From the NCBI RefSeq assembly GCF_001275135.1, contig NZ_LFQU01000006.1:1-64000 (forward strand): a DNA stretch of 64,000 bases, given 5' to 3'. The notes below the pieces were generated by a model. The model did not search any database. It was not told the origin of the DNA and saw only the letters and a program-made list of their open reading frames with translations. This stretch comes from Xylanibacter rarus (GTDB lineage: Bacteria; Bacteroidota; Bacteroidia; Bacteroidales; Bacteroidaceae). Each line of letters starts with the position of its first letter. Positions within the stretch are counted from its first letter, which is position 1. Shown here in pieces: positions 18,660 to 27,393 of this stretch. The position numbers and the translations under genes are program-made.

Positions 18660-19100
18660 ATGAAAAAAGTATTTGTAGCATTATGCATGGCAGGACTGCT
18701 CGCAGCCACAACGTCATGCAAGACATCTAACAGCGCTGCATCATCAGTGTCTGCACTAAACGGAGAATGGAAAATAACCGAAGTTAACGGTCAAAGCATA
18801 ACAAAGGCAGACAACGACAACGAAGCCTTCATAGGATTCGATGTTGAAAAGAAGAGCATGTACGGAAGCACAAGCTGCAACCGCATCTTCGGCCAGCTTG
18901 ACGCTGACGCAAAGAAGGGCACAATATCTTTCGGCACAGTAGGCAGCACACGGATGATGTGCCACGACATGAAGACCGAGGAGCAGGTGCTCAAGGCTGT
19001 CAACGAAGTTAAGGCTTACGAGCTGAAGGACAACAGCACGCTTACGCTGAAGTCAGCCGACGGAAAAGTGCTGATGACTCTGCAGAAGCGCAACAAGTAA
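18660..19100 (+). CDS. META-domain lipoprotein (HslJ-like)
   Basis: A 146-residue envelope lipoprotein. The signal peptide ends in a lipobox-like AATTSC (Cys about 20). A META domain follows, with LNGEWKITEVNG (about 33-44), IGFDVEKKSMYGSTSCNRIFG and STRMMCHD, the pattern shared with HslJ, which is linked to heat and novobiocin tolerance in E. coli. It stands alone between its own promoter and a strong terminator. Exact role in this organism unknown. Confidence 0.9.
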   Translation: MKKVFVALCMAGLLAATTSCKTSNSAASSVSALNGEWKITEVNGQSITKADNDNEAFIGFDVEKKSMYGSTSCNRIFGQLDADAKKGTISFGTVGSTRMMCHDMKTEEQVLKAVNEVKAYELKDNSTLTLKSADGKVLMTLQKRNK

Positions 19101-19221
19101 CAACAGCCTGCAAGACGGTGAGGCGGCATCAGCGCCTGACATCAGTGAAGCAGAGCATTATTATGTGTGCGGACACAACACGCGTTGCACATGCCGCAAC
19201 CGTTTAAAAGGGTTTAAATAC

Positions 19222-19256
19222 ACGGGTAAAAACGTACGTTTTTGCCCGTTTTTTTT
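19222..19256 (+). terminator. Terminator of the META lipoprotein gene
   Basis: ACGGGTAAAAACG/CGTTTTTGCCCGT forms a long stem followed by eight T residues. The T-run overlaps the -33 element of the next operon. Confidence 0.85.
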
Positions 19257-19284
19257 GTCAAAAAGCAAAAATAGTGTATTTTTG
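19254..19284 (+). promoter_or_regulatory. Promoter of the etfBA-acd operon
   Basis: TTTG at 19254-19257, a 19-bp spacer and TATTTTTG at 19277-19284 give an exact Bacteroidetes -33/-7 pair, 32 bp before etfB. Its -33 box sits in the T-run of the preceding terminator. Confidence 0.65.
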
Positions 19285-19316
19285 CAATCTAAGAATTTAC
19301 ATTATAAGCTTAATCT

Positions 19317-20186
19317 ATGAATTTGAAAATCATCGTACTTGCAAAACAAGTACCCGACACGAGGAATGTGGGCAAAGATGCGATGACAGCCGAAGGCACT
19401 GTTAACCGCGCCGCGCTGCCGGCAATCTTTAACCCTGAAGACCTTAATGCCCTTGAACAGGCACTCAGACTGAAAGAACAGAATCCGGGCTCAACCGTAG
19501 GAATCCTCACCATGGGACCTCCGCGTGCAGCCGAAATAATCCGTCAGGGACTTTATCGTGGAGCCGACACAGGCTGGCTGCTTACCGACCGCCTGTTTGC
19601 CGGAGCTGACACCCTGGCCACTTCTTACGCACTGGCTACAGCCATCAAGAAGATTGGCGGAGCCGACATCATTATAGGCGGACGTCAGGCTATCGACGGC
19701 GACACCGCACAGGTAGGACCTCAGGTGGCTCAGAAGCTGGGCCTCGCTCAGGTTACCTATGCAGAGGAAATACTGAAATGCGAGGACGGAAAGCTCACCA
19801 TACGCCGCCACATCGACGGAGGCGTTGAAACCGTAGAGACTCCGATGCCCGTGCTGATAACCGTAAACGGAAGCGCAGCACCATGCCGCCCCTGCAACGC
19901 AAAACTCGTTATGAAATACAAATACGCCACCGTTCCGCTCGAGCGCACACCCGACATGCCTTATGCCGAGCTCTACGAGAAGCGTCCTTATCTTACACTT
20001 AACCAATGGTCAGTGGCCGACGTTGACGGCGACCCGCAGCAGTGCGGACTGGCAGGCTCGCCCACAAAGGTGAAAGCCGTTAAGAACATTGTGTTCCAGG
20101 CAAAGGAATGCAAGACTCTCACATGCTGTGACGACGAGATCGACTGCCTCATCAAAGAACTGTTGGACGAAAAGATTATTGGATAA
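19317..20186 (+). CDS. etfB: Electron transfer flavoprotein subunit beta
   Basis: A 289-residue subunit of the heterodimeric flavoprotein that passes electrons between acyl-CoA dehydrogenases and other carriers. It begins MNLKIIVLAKQVPDT, has TMGPPRAAEIIRQGLYRGAD and the family signature GRQAIDGDTAQVGPQVAQ. Slightly longer than typical EtfB (about 260). It is first in an operon with etfA (128-bp gap) and an acyl-CoA dehydrogenase, all on the plus strand. Confidence 0.95.
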   Translation: MNLKIIVLAKQVPDTRNVGKDAMTAEGTVNRAALPAIFNPEDLNALEQALRLKEQNPGSTVGILTMGPPRAAEIIRQGLYRGADTGWLLTDRLFAGADTLATSYALATAIKKIGGADIIIGGRQAIDGDTAQVGPQVAQKLGLAQVTYAEEILKCEDGKLTIRRHIDGGVETVETPMPVLITVNGSAAPCRPCNAKLVMKYKYATVPLERTPDMPYAELYEKRPYLTLNQWSVADVDGDPQQCGLAGSPTKVKAVKNIVFQAKECKTLTCCDDEIDCLIKELLDEKIIG

Positions 20187-20314
20187 AAAGAACCTGCGGA
20201 ACTGCCCGCGGCACATGTCTTCCGCCGCCTTAACGGCAACTGCGGACGCATGATGCCACAGAAATGCACAAGGACACGTTCCCGGTTTTCTTTCACAAAT
20301 AAAGCAAGTAAATT

Positions 20315-21337
20315 ATGAATAACGTTTTTGTTTATTGCGAAATAGAGGGTACTGCCGTTGCCGAAGTATCTCAAGAATTACTCACCAAAGGACGCAAGCT
20401 GGCCAACCAGCTCGGTGTTGAGCTCAACGCCGTGGTTGCCGGTACAGGCATCAAGGGCAAAGTGGAAAGCCAGATACTGCCCTACGGCGTCGACAAGCTG
20501 TTTGTATTCGACGCAGAAGGACTGTTCCCCTACACATCCGCACCGCATACATCTATCCTGGTAAATCTGTTCAAGGAAGAACAGCCGCAGATTTGCCTCA
20601 TGGGAGCAACCGTAATAGGCCGCGACCTCGGTCCGCGCGTATCGTCATCTCTCACAAGCGGACTCACCGCAGACTGCACACAGCTCGAGATTGGCGACTA
20701 CGACGACAAAAAGACAGGCAAGCACTATGAGAACCTCCTGTATCAGATACGCCCCGCTTTCGGCGGAAACATCGTTGCCACTATCGTCAACCCTGACCAC
20801 CGTCCGCAGATGGCTACAGTGCGCGAGGGCGTGATGAAGCGCGAGATTCTCGACGAGAACTACAAGGGCGAGGTGGTTTATGCCGACGTTGCGAAGTATG
20901 TTCCCACAACCGACTATATCGTAAAGGTTATCGACCGCCATGTTGAGAAGGCTAAGAACAACCTTAAAGGCGCACCCATCGTTGTTGCCGGAGGCTACGG
21001 CGTAGGCAGCAAGGAAGGCTTCGACATGCTGTTCAAGCTGGCAAAGGAACTTCACGGAGAGGTTGGAGCAAGCCGCGCCGCTGTTGACGCAGGCTTCGTT
21101 GACCACGACAGACAGATCGGACAGACCGGTGTAACCGTTCATCCTAAAGTATATATCGCCTGCGGTATCTCAGGCCAGATACAGCACATAGCCGGCATGC
21201 AGGACTCAGGCATCATCATCTCGGTGAACAACGACCCCGACGCTCCTATCAACCAGATTGCCGACTACGTAATCGTAGGCAACGTTGAAGACGTGGTTCC
21301 GAAACTCATCAAGTATTACAAGCAGAACAGCAAATAA
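20315..21337 (+). CDS. etfA: Electron transfer flavoprotein subunit alpha
   Basis: A 340-residue EtfA that binds FAD in its C-terminal domain. That domain shows GGYGVGSKEGFDMLFKLA, VGASRAAVDAGFV and the FAD signature YIACGISGQIQHIAGMQDS, then INNDPDAPI-like (VNNDPDAPINQIADY) to the end. It is full length and pairs with the etfB product. Confidence 0.96.
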   Translation: MNNVFVYCEIEGTAVAEVSQELLTKGRKLANQLGVELNAVVAGTGIKGKVESQILPYGVDKLFVFDAEGLFPYTSAPHTSILVNLFKEEQPQICLMGATVIGRDLGPRVSSSLTSGLTADCTQLEIGDYDDKKTGKHYENLLYQIRPAFGGNIVATIVNPDHRPQMATVREGVMKREILDENYKGEVVYADVAKYVPTTDYIVKVIDRHVEKAKNNLKGAPIVVAGGYGVGSKEGFDMLFKLAKELHGEVGASRAAVDAGFVDHDRQIGQTGVTVHPKVYIACGISGQIQHIAGMQDSGIIISVNNDPDAPINQIADYVIVGNVEDVVPKLIKYYKQNSK

Positions 21338-21494
21338 TCAAATAAACCGGGAGTTGAACCTCACAGCCACAAGCCGGCACAGCATGCCCTACGCATCGCG
21401 ACAGCCGGCGCACGGCGGCAGACACAAGGCAAGGCCCTGACACGACGCCAGCCGTAACACAGCTCCCATTTATCTCATAAAAAGAATAACAACA

Positions 21495-23225
21495 ATGGCA
21501 AACTATTATACAGACCATCCTGAGTTTGAGTTTCACCTCAACCATCCTTTAATGAAAAGGATTGTCGAACTGAAGGAGCGCAACTTCGCCGACAAGGATG
21601 AATATGCAGACGCACCTGTTGACTATCAGGACGCTTTGGAGAATTATAAAAGAGTGCTTGAGATTACAGGCGACATTGCTGCCAACGTGCTCGAGCCCAA
21701 CAGTGAGGAAGTAGACCTCGAGGGTCCGCACCTCGTTGACGGACGCATGCACTACGCATCGAAGACCTACGAGAACCTTGACGTTACACGCAAGGCAGGA
21801 CTCTGGGGCATATCAATGCCTCGCCGCTACGGCGGCCTCAACATGCCGGTTACGCCATACTCTATGGCTTCTGAGATTGTTGCCGCAGCCGACGCCGGCT
21901 TCCAGAACATATGGAGCCTTCAGGACTGCATAGAGACTCTCTATGAGTTCGGCAACGAGGAGCAGCGCCAGAAGTATATTCCGCGTGTCTGCGCAGGCGA
22001 GACAATGAGTATGGACCTCACCGAGCCCGACGCAGGTTCCGACCTGCAGCGCGTAATGCTCAAGGCTACATACAGCGAGGAAGAAGGCTGCTGGCTGCTC
22101 AACGGCGTAAAGCGCTTCATCACCAACGGCGACTCTGACATCCACCTCGTTCTGGCAAGAAGCGAAGCCGGCACACACGACGGCCGCGGACTGTCAATGT
22201 TTATCTATGACAAGCGTCAGGGCGGCGTAACAGTGCGCCACATTGAGAACAAGCTGGGTATCCACGGCTCACCTACCTGCGAGCTTGTATACAAGAACGC
22301 CAAGGCTGAGCTTTGCGGAAGCACACGCATGGGTCTTATCAAATATGTAATGGCACTTATGAACGGCGCACGTCTGGGCATCGCAGCACAGAGCGTGGGC
22401 GTAAGCCAGGCTGCATACAACGAGGCTCTTGCATACGCCAAGGAACGCAAGCAGTTTGACAAGGCCATCATTAACTTCCCGGCCGTATACGACATGCTGG
22501 CACGCATGAAGGCAAAACTCGACGCCGGACGCAGCATTCTGTATCAGACAGCACGCTACGTTGACCTCTACAAGGCTCTCGAGGACATCTCGAAGGAGCG
22601 CAAGCTCACACCTGAGGAGCGCCAGGAGATGAAGACCTACACACGTCTGGCAGACGCATTCACACCGCTGGCAAAGGGTATGAACTCTGAATATGTAAAC
22701 CAGAACGCCTACGACGCAATACAGGTTCACGGCGGTTCGGGCTTCATCATGGAGTATAAGAGCCAGCGCCTCTACCGCGACGCACGTATCTTCTCTATCT
22801 ACGAGGGTACGACGCAGCTGCAGGTGGTTGCCGCTATACGCTACATCACCAACGGAACTTACCTCTCTATCATCAAGGAGATGCTGGCTGAAGAGGTTGC
22901 CGAAGAGCTGAAGCCGCTGCAGATACGCGTTGCCAAGATGACAGAACTCTATGAGCAGGCCGTAAACTATGTTAAGGAGGCCGGCAACCAGGAGGTTCAG
23001 GACTTCCTTGCACGCCGTCTGTACGAGATGACCGGCGACATAATCATGTCACTGCTCATATTGAGCGACGCCACACGTGCTCCTCACCTCTTCACAAAGA
23101 GCGCCAACGTATATGTACGCCATGCTGAGGCTGAGGTGATTGGCCACTCTGCTTATGTAAAGAGCTTCATCGAGGAAGACTTGGTAAACTTCCGAACAGT
23201 TGAGGAGAAAGCCGCAGAGGAATAA
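21495..23225 (+). CDS. Acyl-CoA dehydrogenase, long (576 aa) form
   Basis: An FAD-dependent enzyme that introduces the alpha-beta double bond in an acyl-CoA, passing electrons to EtfAB encoded upstream. The core has MDLTEPDAGSDLQ (FAD/substrate region), ARLGIAAQSVGVSQAAYNEAL and VHGGSGFIMEY. The catalytic Glu lies in IYEGTTQLQ. It is about 190 residues longer than classical short-chain enzymes, with a C-terminal helical extension (about 440-576). The linkage with etfBA suggests a butyryl- or branched-chain-CoA enzyme; direction and substrate cannot be decided from sequence. Confidence 0.93.
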   Translation: MANYYTDHPEFEFHLNHPLMKRIVELKERNFADKDEYADAPVDYQDALENYKRVLEITGDIAANVLEPNSEEVDLEGPHLVDGRMHYASKTYENLDVTRKAGLWGISMPRRYGGLNMPVTPYSMASEIVAAADAGFQNIWSLQDCIETLYEFGNEEQRQKYIPRVCAGETMSMDLTEPDAGSDLQRVMLKATYSEEEGCWLLNGVKRFITNGDSDIHLVLARSEAGTHDGRGLSMFIYDKRQGGVTVRHIENKLGIHGSPTCELVYKNAKAELCGSTRMGLIKYVMALMNGARLGIAAQSVGVSQAAYNEALAYAKERKQFDKAIINFPAVYDMLARMKAKLDAGRSILYQTARYVDLYKALEDISKERKLTPEERQEMKTYTRLADAFTPLAKGMNSEYVNQNAYDAIQVHGGSGFIMEYKSQRLYRDARIFSIYEGTTQLQVVAAIRYITNGTYLSIIKEMLAEEVAEELKPLQIRVAKMTELYEQAVNYVKEAGNQEVQDFLARRLYEMTGDIIMSLLILSDATRAPHLFTKSANVYVRHAEAEVIGHSAYVKSFIEEDLVNFRTVEEKAAEE

Positions 23226-23316
23226 ACAATGAACAAACGAAAAGACATGAAGACGGTCTCGGCAAAGATATCTGAAAGTCTTTTTATTTGATACGTTACG
23301 ATGCGTAACAACAACA

Positions 23317-23365
23317 GCCAGGCACATACGGAACCGGTTTCCGCTATGTGCCTGGCTTCGTTTTT
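23317..23365 (+). terminator. Terminator of the etfBA-acd operon
   Basis: GCCAGGCACATA pairs with TATGTGCCTGGC and is followed by TTCGTTTTT, about 90 bp past the acyl-CoA dehydrogenase stop. Confidence 0.85.
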
Positions 23366-23450
23366 ACCATATTCTGTTATCTGCCATATAACAATCTGCC
23401 CGACTTATGCTGCCGCTCGCTGCCAGGCAGAATGACAGAAAAACTTTTTC

Positions 23451-23553
23451 TTAAAAAACTCGTCACTCGTCACAACCGGCCTTAACATGCAGAATATCAG
23501 CAAGATGCAGTGTGACGAGTTGAATTGTCAACTCATCACAACTCGTCACATGA
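23451..23553. repeat. Clustered-palindrome repeat, copy 2
   Basis: It starts TTAAAAAACTCGTCACTCGT, like the element at 9034, and has the hairpin TGTGACGAGTT-N8-AACTCATCACA (23511-23540) followed by a further AACTCGTCACA. It is shorter than copy 1, lacking the second hairpin and the right outer arm. The rest of 23554-23786 shows nothing recognisable. Confidence 0.7.
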
Positions 23554-23786
23554 CGCTTTTTCGCCCCCAAAACCGGCCATCATAAATCAGCATTGTTGCG
23601 GTATGTTTCCGGCAGAGAATGCTGACCACGACACGAAAGGCAGACGGCAAGACGACAACAGAAAAGAATAGAACGGCTTAGAGCATATATGTGTCTATAG
23701 GATAAAATCACATTCGGGCAATGAACGGTTGACGGTTAAACGAGCTGCACCACACTACGAAAGTTTCAGGCACGTCCGCATGACGC

Positions 23787-24323
23787 TCATTTCCACACCT
23801 GCCATCCGTCTACAAGACTGAACAGACGGCCGAGCGACTTGCTGTATGCCGCCGGATAATGCAGCGCATAGACAAACCATACATTGTCGCCCTTGACATA
23901 TTTTGCATAATAACGGAATCCGTCGATGAGCATCCCGTCCTCATAAAGCGGCGACGACACCACAAAACTGTTACCCCTGCGGCGGCATGAGTCGGCCTTC
24001 ATGGCAGAGGCTATCGAGTCCATATACTCCCTAAAGCCGCGCTCCTTTCTGTCGTAGACCACGTAGCACTCTATCGTGAGCTGCCAGAAGTCGAAGCGCG
24101 AGCATCCGAAATAGCGGCCGGTGGTGTCGTTGTTCTTTACGAATATGTCGGGATAACGTGCCACGAAGCCAAAGTCGCGGTCTTTATATTCTGCAAGCGG
24201 CGCCACGTTGAGCCGCTCCATGAGCCGCCGTTCCATGTCGGGCATATCGTCCTTGCGGTCAAGGGCGTCTATGCCGAAAGCCAAAGCCGTGAGCAAGATG
24301 GCAAAAACAAGTATCTTTCGCAT
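23787..24323 (-). CDS. Hypothetical exported protein
   Basis: From ATG 24323 the protein is 178 residues and starts with a signal-type hydrophobic segment (MRKILVFAILLTALAFGIDA). The rest is a mixed domain with DFGFVARYPDIFVKN, FWQLTIECYVVYDRK and VKGDNVWFVYALHYPAAYSKSL. This reads like a small periplasmic beta-sheet domain of the kind often labelled hypothetical in Bacteroidetes. I do not recognise the family. The in-frame extension to 24389 lacks a plausible signal start, so I reject it. Its upstream region ends at the IS3 element. Confidence 0.7.
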   Translation of the reverse strand: MRKILVFAILLTALAFGIDALDRKDDMPDMERRLMERLNVAPLAEYKDRDFGFVARYPDIFVKNNDTTGRYFGCSRFDFWQLTIECYVVYDRKERGFREYMDSIASAMKADSCRRRGNSFVVSSPLYEDGMLIDGFRYYAKYVKGDNVWFVYALHYPAAYSKSLGRLFSLVDGWQVWK

Positions 24324-24510
24324 AATGCTTAAATCTGAACTATCCGGGTTGTTATATTGCGCAAGCATGCTGCCGCTGCTGCCGGACATTCAGTCTGCAT
24401 GCCGAAGGCACACATACCGACGGCTGAGCGGCAGCAGCCCGGCGCAAGCTGTGGCAACTATGCAAAAGTAACGATTTGGCTTTTTTGCAGTGAAAAAACT
24501 TACTGACATT

Positions 24511-24554
24511 TGTCTGACATTTCACGGATAACGCCCCGAAATGAATGTCAGACA
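24511..24554. repeat. Perfect inverted repeat beside the IS left end
   Basis: TGTCTGACATT (24511-24521) and its exact inverse AATGTCAGACA (24544-24554) are separated by 22 bp. They lie about 190 bp upstream of the hypothetical exported gene and 8 bp outside the insertion sequence. Could be an operator or the remnant of an older element. Confidence 0.55.
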
Positions 24555-24606
24555 GCAAAGACTGTCTTGTCCTGGCAAAAGTTGACACATTTATGAACAA
24601 TAAAAA

Positions 24607-24993
24607 ATGTGTAAAACAATGCGAAAGAGTCCAACAAAGTACAGCGATGAGTTCAAATTGAGCGTCCTTCGTGAGTATTACTCGTCAGGCATGAGCAAGC
24701 GCAAGTGTGCAAAGAAGTATGGCCTGTGTAATCCGACGTTATTGTCGTCATGGCTGTCAAAGTATGGGGATAAAACCTTATCTTTGCCGTCGGAAGAAGA
24801 ATACGACGGCATGGCAAGACGCAGCAAAGAGGAATACAGGGATGAGAACGCGGCCCTGCGCAAGCGCGTGCGCGAGTTGGAGAAAGCGCTTGCGTACTCA
24901 CGTTTGGAGACGGAGGCGCGCGACGTGATGATAGACATCGCCGAGCGTGAGTATGAAATATCCATAAGAAAAAAACATGGGGCCAAGCAGTGA
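24607..24993 (+). CDS. IS3-family transposase OrfA
   Basis: A 128-residue DNA-binding subunit. The helix-turn-helix spans about residues 10-57 (KYSDEFKLSVLREYY ... CAKKYGL). A leucine-zipper-like coiled coil follows (about 75-115). Near its end, codons AGA AAA AAA C (A-run 24969-24975) form a slippery site. A -1 shift there enters the orfB frame, which has no stop between the site and the orfB start. This would give the OrfAB fusion transposase. Confidence 0.93.
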   Translation: MCKTMRKSPTKYSDEFKLSVLREYYSSGMSKRKCAKKYGLCNPTLLSSWLSKYGDKTLSLPSEEEYDGMARRSKEEYRDENAALRKRVRELEKALAYSRLETEARDVMIDIAEREYEISIRKKHGAKQ

Positions 24994-25919
24994 CGGAACT
25001 GGTCAGCGGACGCGGCGTGGAAGTCTCGTCCGCGTGCCGTCTGTTTGGCCGCAGCCGCCAGGCCTACTACCGGTTGCGGGCCTGCGGCGTGAAGCCCTCT
25101 TTGAGCGAGCGCAGCATATTGGAGAAGGTGGACGCCATACGCTCGGAGGCCCCTGGCATAGGCTGCCGCAAGCTGTGGCTGATGCTCTGCTCTGTCTTCG
25201 GCCGCGAACGTATGCCCGGCCGCGACCGCTTCTTCCGCCTGCTCCGCCGTCGTGGCCTCGTGCTGGCGCGTCCGAAGCCCCGCCGCACGACCGACTCGAA
25301 CCACCGCTACCACAAGTGGAAGAACCTGGTTCGCGGCTTCACGCCCACCGCCGCGAACCAGCTGTGGGTGGCCGACATAACCTACATACCACTCGAATGC
25401 GGTAGCACGTGCTACCTGCACTTGGTCACCGATGCCTACTCGCACAAGGTCGTAGGCCACAAGGTCTCGCCGTCGCTGCGCGCCTCGGAGTCGCTCGACG
25501 CCCTCAGGCAGGCCATAGCCCATGCCGTGGCGGTGCGCGGCACGGACCGTCTTGACGGCCTCGTCCACCACTCCGACCGCGGGGTGCAGTACTGCTGCGA
25601 CGCCTACATCGGCGAGCTGGGGCGACACGGCATATCGGTGAGCATGACCGAGGACTACAACCCCACCGACAACGCCGTGGCCGAGCGCGTCAACGGCATA
25701 ATAAAGCAGGAGGCCGTAAACCGCCGGCGCGCCTTCGCCGACATAGCCACGGCCGGCGAGGTCATCGGAAGGTACATCGACTTTTACAACACGCGCAGGC
25801 CCCACATGAGCATCGGCAACAACACCCCGGAGACGGCGCACGCCGGGAGCGGCGAACAAAAACGGCTGTGGAAAAGGAAAAAAAAGGTGGGGCATGGAGA
25901 AAATGACAATGGAAGATAG
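24990..25919 (+). CDS. IS3-family transposase OrfB (DDE integrase core)
   Basis: A 309-residue catalytic subunit. An HTH_21-like region (about 42-95) precedes the rve integrase core. The DDE triad is visible as D129 (VADITYIPL), D196 (HHSDRGVQY) and E232 (DNAVAERVNG), with 35 residues between the last two. The frame starts with GTG, overlapping the orfA stop (GTGA), and can also be reached by the -1 shift. G+C is high compared with host genes. Appears intact. Confidence 0.95.
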   Translation: MTELVSGRGVEVSSACRLFGRSRQAYYRLRACGVKPSLSERSILEKVDAIRSEAPGIGCRKLWLMLCSVFGRERMPGRDRFFRLLRRRGLVLARPKPRRTTDSNHRYHKWKNLVRGFTPTAANQLWVADITYIPLECGSTCYLHLVTDAYSHKVVGHKVSPSLRASESLDALRQAIAHAVAVRGTDRLDGLVHHSDRGVQYCCDAYIGELGRHGISVSMTEDYNPTDNAVAERVNGIIKQEAVNRRRAFADIATAGEVIGRYIDFYNTRRPHMSIGNNTPETAHAGSGEQKRLWKRKKKVGHGENDNGR

Positions 25920-25934
25920 TATCTTTGCTGCGAT

Positions 25935-25968
25935 TTTGTCAGGCGGCCCCGCGGGGCCGCCTGACAAA
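25935..25968. repeat. 34-bp perfect GC-rich palindrome within the IS
   Basis: A perfect palindrome of 34 bases, with arms beginning TTTGTCAGGCGGCCCCG, centred at 25951/25952. It lies 16 bp after the orfB stop codon and can act as a bidirectional hairpin terminator isolating the element. Confidence 0.75.
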
Positions 25969-26162
25969 GACCGGGAATGTAAAGTAAAGCGGCACATTTC
26001 CCGATGCGATGTCAACCATTCCAGTACCTCTATCCAGAGTGTGTAAAATAATGTAGTTTATTTAAACAAAAACTGTCAACCTATTTCAGGAAAAGACAGA
26101 CCGGGAACACCCGCTTTGCAAAAGGCCATCTTTCGGCATGCAAAAGGGCACCTTTTACATGC

Positions 26163-26200
26163 TAAAAAGCCGTCTTTCGGAAGGTGAAAGACGGCCTTTT
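26163..26200 (-). terminator. Bidirectional terminator between hipT and the IS
   Basis: GCCGTCTTTC (26169-26178) and GAAAGACGGC (26186-26195) form a perfect 10-bp stem. It is followed by TTTTT on the minus strand and CTTTTG on the plus strand, and it lies about 160 bp past the hipT stop. It belongs to a string of AAAAGG/CTTTT pairs at 26113-26200. Confidence 0.65.
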
Positions 26201-26357
26201 GTAACGTGCTGAATATGTGTAGGTTACGAAAGACATAAGCAACGGCGATATGATGCGGCAAGAGCATCAAGCAGGCATGGCTGCATCAGCCCACCGGCCA
26301 AGCCCAACCGGCGATATGCATCTGCCTCAGCAGCTACCGCCAAGCCCTGAGATTATC

Positions 26358-27296
26358 CTATTTCAGCATTATTATGCGGCGCAGGATGAGCGTCTTATAC
26401 TGATGCTTCATGTCTTCCGGCAGGAACGACATGTCGATAAGCTCAAACCACTTAGGCAACACACGGCTGAACTTGCGCGCCATGTTCTCTATCACCTTCT
26501 CCTCAATGCCCGACGAAGCTATCGACTTTATGAAGTCGGCCTTGCGCAGCTTGCGCTTCTTTCCGTTGAGCGTCAGAGCCAGTTCCTCGGTGTCCTCGGG
26601 CATTACGAGGGCCGTTGAGAGCATGTCGTAAGCCGGAGTGAGCGTATACGAGCCGTCCATGGCGTTGTAAAGCGAGAAGTTTTTCAGGTGCATGTCGGCG
26701 TTGCCCGTTATCCATGAGAAGACAACAACCTCCCAGAAGTTTACCACATCGAGCTTCGGCGTGGCCGAATATTTCTTTATCGCCTTGGCTATCTGCTCGT
26801 AAGAGCCTTTATATTTATACTCGGTAAGCCTCTCCGTCAGCTGGCACATATCCTCCATCGGTATCTTGTGCCCGTCGGCCGTGCGGTCTATTCGCCTTGT
26901 TATGTAGCACAGCTCGCCGTCGCTGAAGCGTATAAGGCTATGCGGAACGACGGTAATCTTGGCAGCCTCGGCCAGATGCATCGTCAGGTCTTCAAGCTCG
27001 GGCAGCGCGCGGTATGTGGTGGTCTGAGGCTTCAGGATGAAGCGTCCCCACAGGCCAACGATGGTAAAGCGGTCGGGCTCGTTCCTGCCTCCGCGGTCGA
27101 TGTCGAGCGAGAGCTTTGCCTGCACACCCGTAAGCGTAGTCTGACTGCGCACCACCTGACGTGCCAGGTCGCCCAGCTGCGCCCTGACATAAGGCAATGA
27201 AGGCGCATTGCGCGTGCCGAAAAACTTGCGGGCACAAGCCGGATGAAAGTCGGTCTGCCCCTCCTTCAACTCCTTGTAACAATAAAGACACCTCAT
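26358..27296 (-). CDS. hipT: HipT-like kinase toxin (HipA C-terminal domain)
   Basis: A 312-residue Ser/Thr kinase of the HipA family lacking the N-terminal subdomain, which is encoded separately just upstream (hipS). A small putative metal-binding knot CLYCY ... HPAC is at 3-21. The Gly-rich loop is TTLTGVQAK (53-61), with T54 and T56 where HipA has Ser150 and E. coli HipT has its SIS pair. Lys89 is the likely ATP lysine, D201 and N206 (GNADMHLKN) the catalytic loop, and D224 (PAYDML) the metal ligand. All key kinase residues are present. Known HipA and HipT toxins phosphorylate aminoacyl-tRNA synthetases; the target here is unknown. Last of three genes in hipB-hipS-hipT order. Confidence 0.9.
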   Translation of the reverse strand: MRCLYCYKELKEGQTDFHPACARKFFGTRNAPSLPYVRAQLGDLARQVVRSQTTLTGVQAKLSLDIDRGGRNEPDRFTIVGLWGRFILKPQTTTYRALPELEDLTMHLAEAAKITVVPHSLIRFSDGELCYITRRIDRTADGHKIPMEDMCQLTERLTEYKYKGSYEQIAKAIKKYSATPKLDVVNFWEVVVFSWITGNADMHLKNFSLYNAMDGSYTLTPAYDMLSTALVMPEDTEELALTLNGKKRKLRKADFIKSIASSGIEEKVIENMARKFSRVLPKWFELIDMSFLPEDMKHQYKTLILRRIIMLK

Positions 27297-27393
27297 GGTT
27301 AATTCATAATTATTAATTCATAATTCATAATTGGATAAACAAAAGAACACCGAGAAAGAGGATTTAAATTTTTAATTTTTACCTTTTAATTTT

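Larger units (their letters stand above)
24563..26098 (+). mobile_element. IS3-family insertion sequence, complete
   Basis: A 1536-bp element. The left end TGTCTTGTCCTGGC..GTTGACA (24563-24587) and right end TGTCAACCT...GGAAAAGACA (26074-26098) are imperfect 25-bp inverted repeats with TG...CA termini. GAC on both sides (24560-24562 and 26099-26101) is a 3-bp target duplication, as expected for this family. It carries overlapping orfA and orfB in a -1 relation. orfB is clearly richer in G+C than the neighbouring genes, suggesting recent arrival. Not assigned to a named IS. Confidence 0.92.

Noticed and set aside
24678-26015. 445-codon open frame on the minus strand
   Set aside because: It is the reverse of the IS3 orfA/orfB genes; the GC-rich body leaves the antisense frame open by chance.
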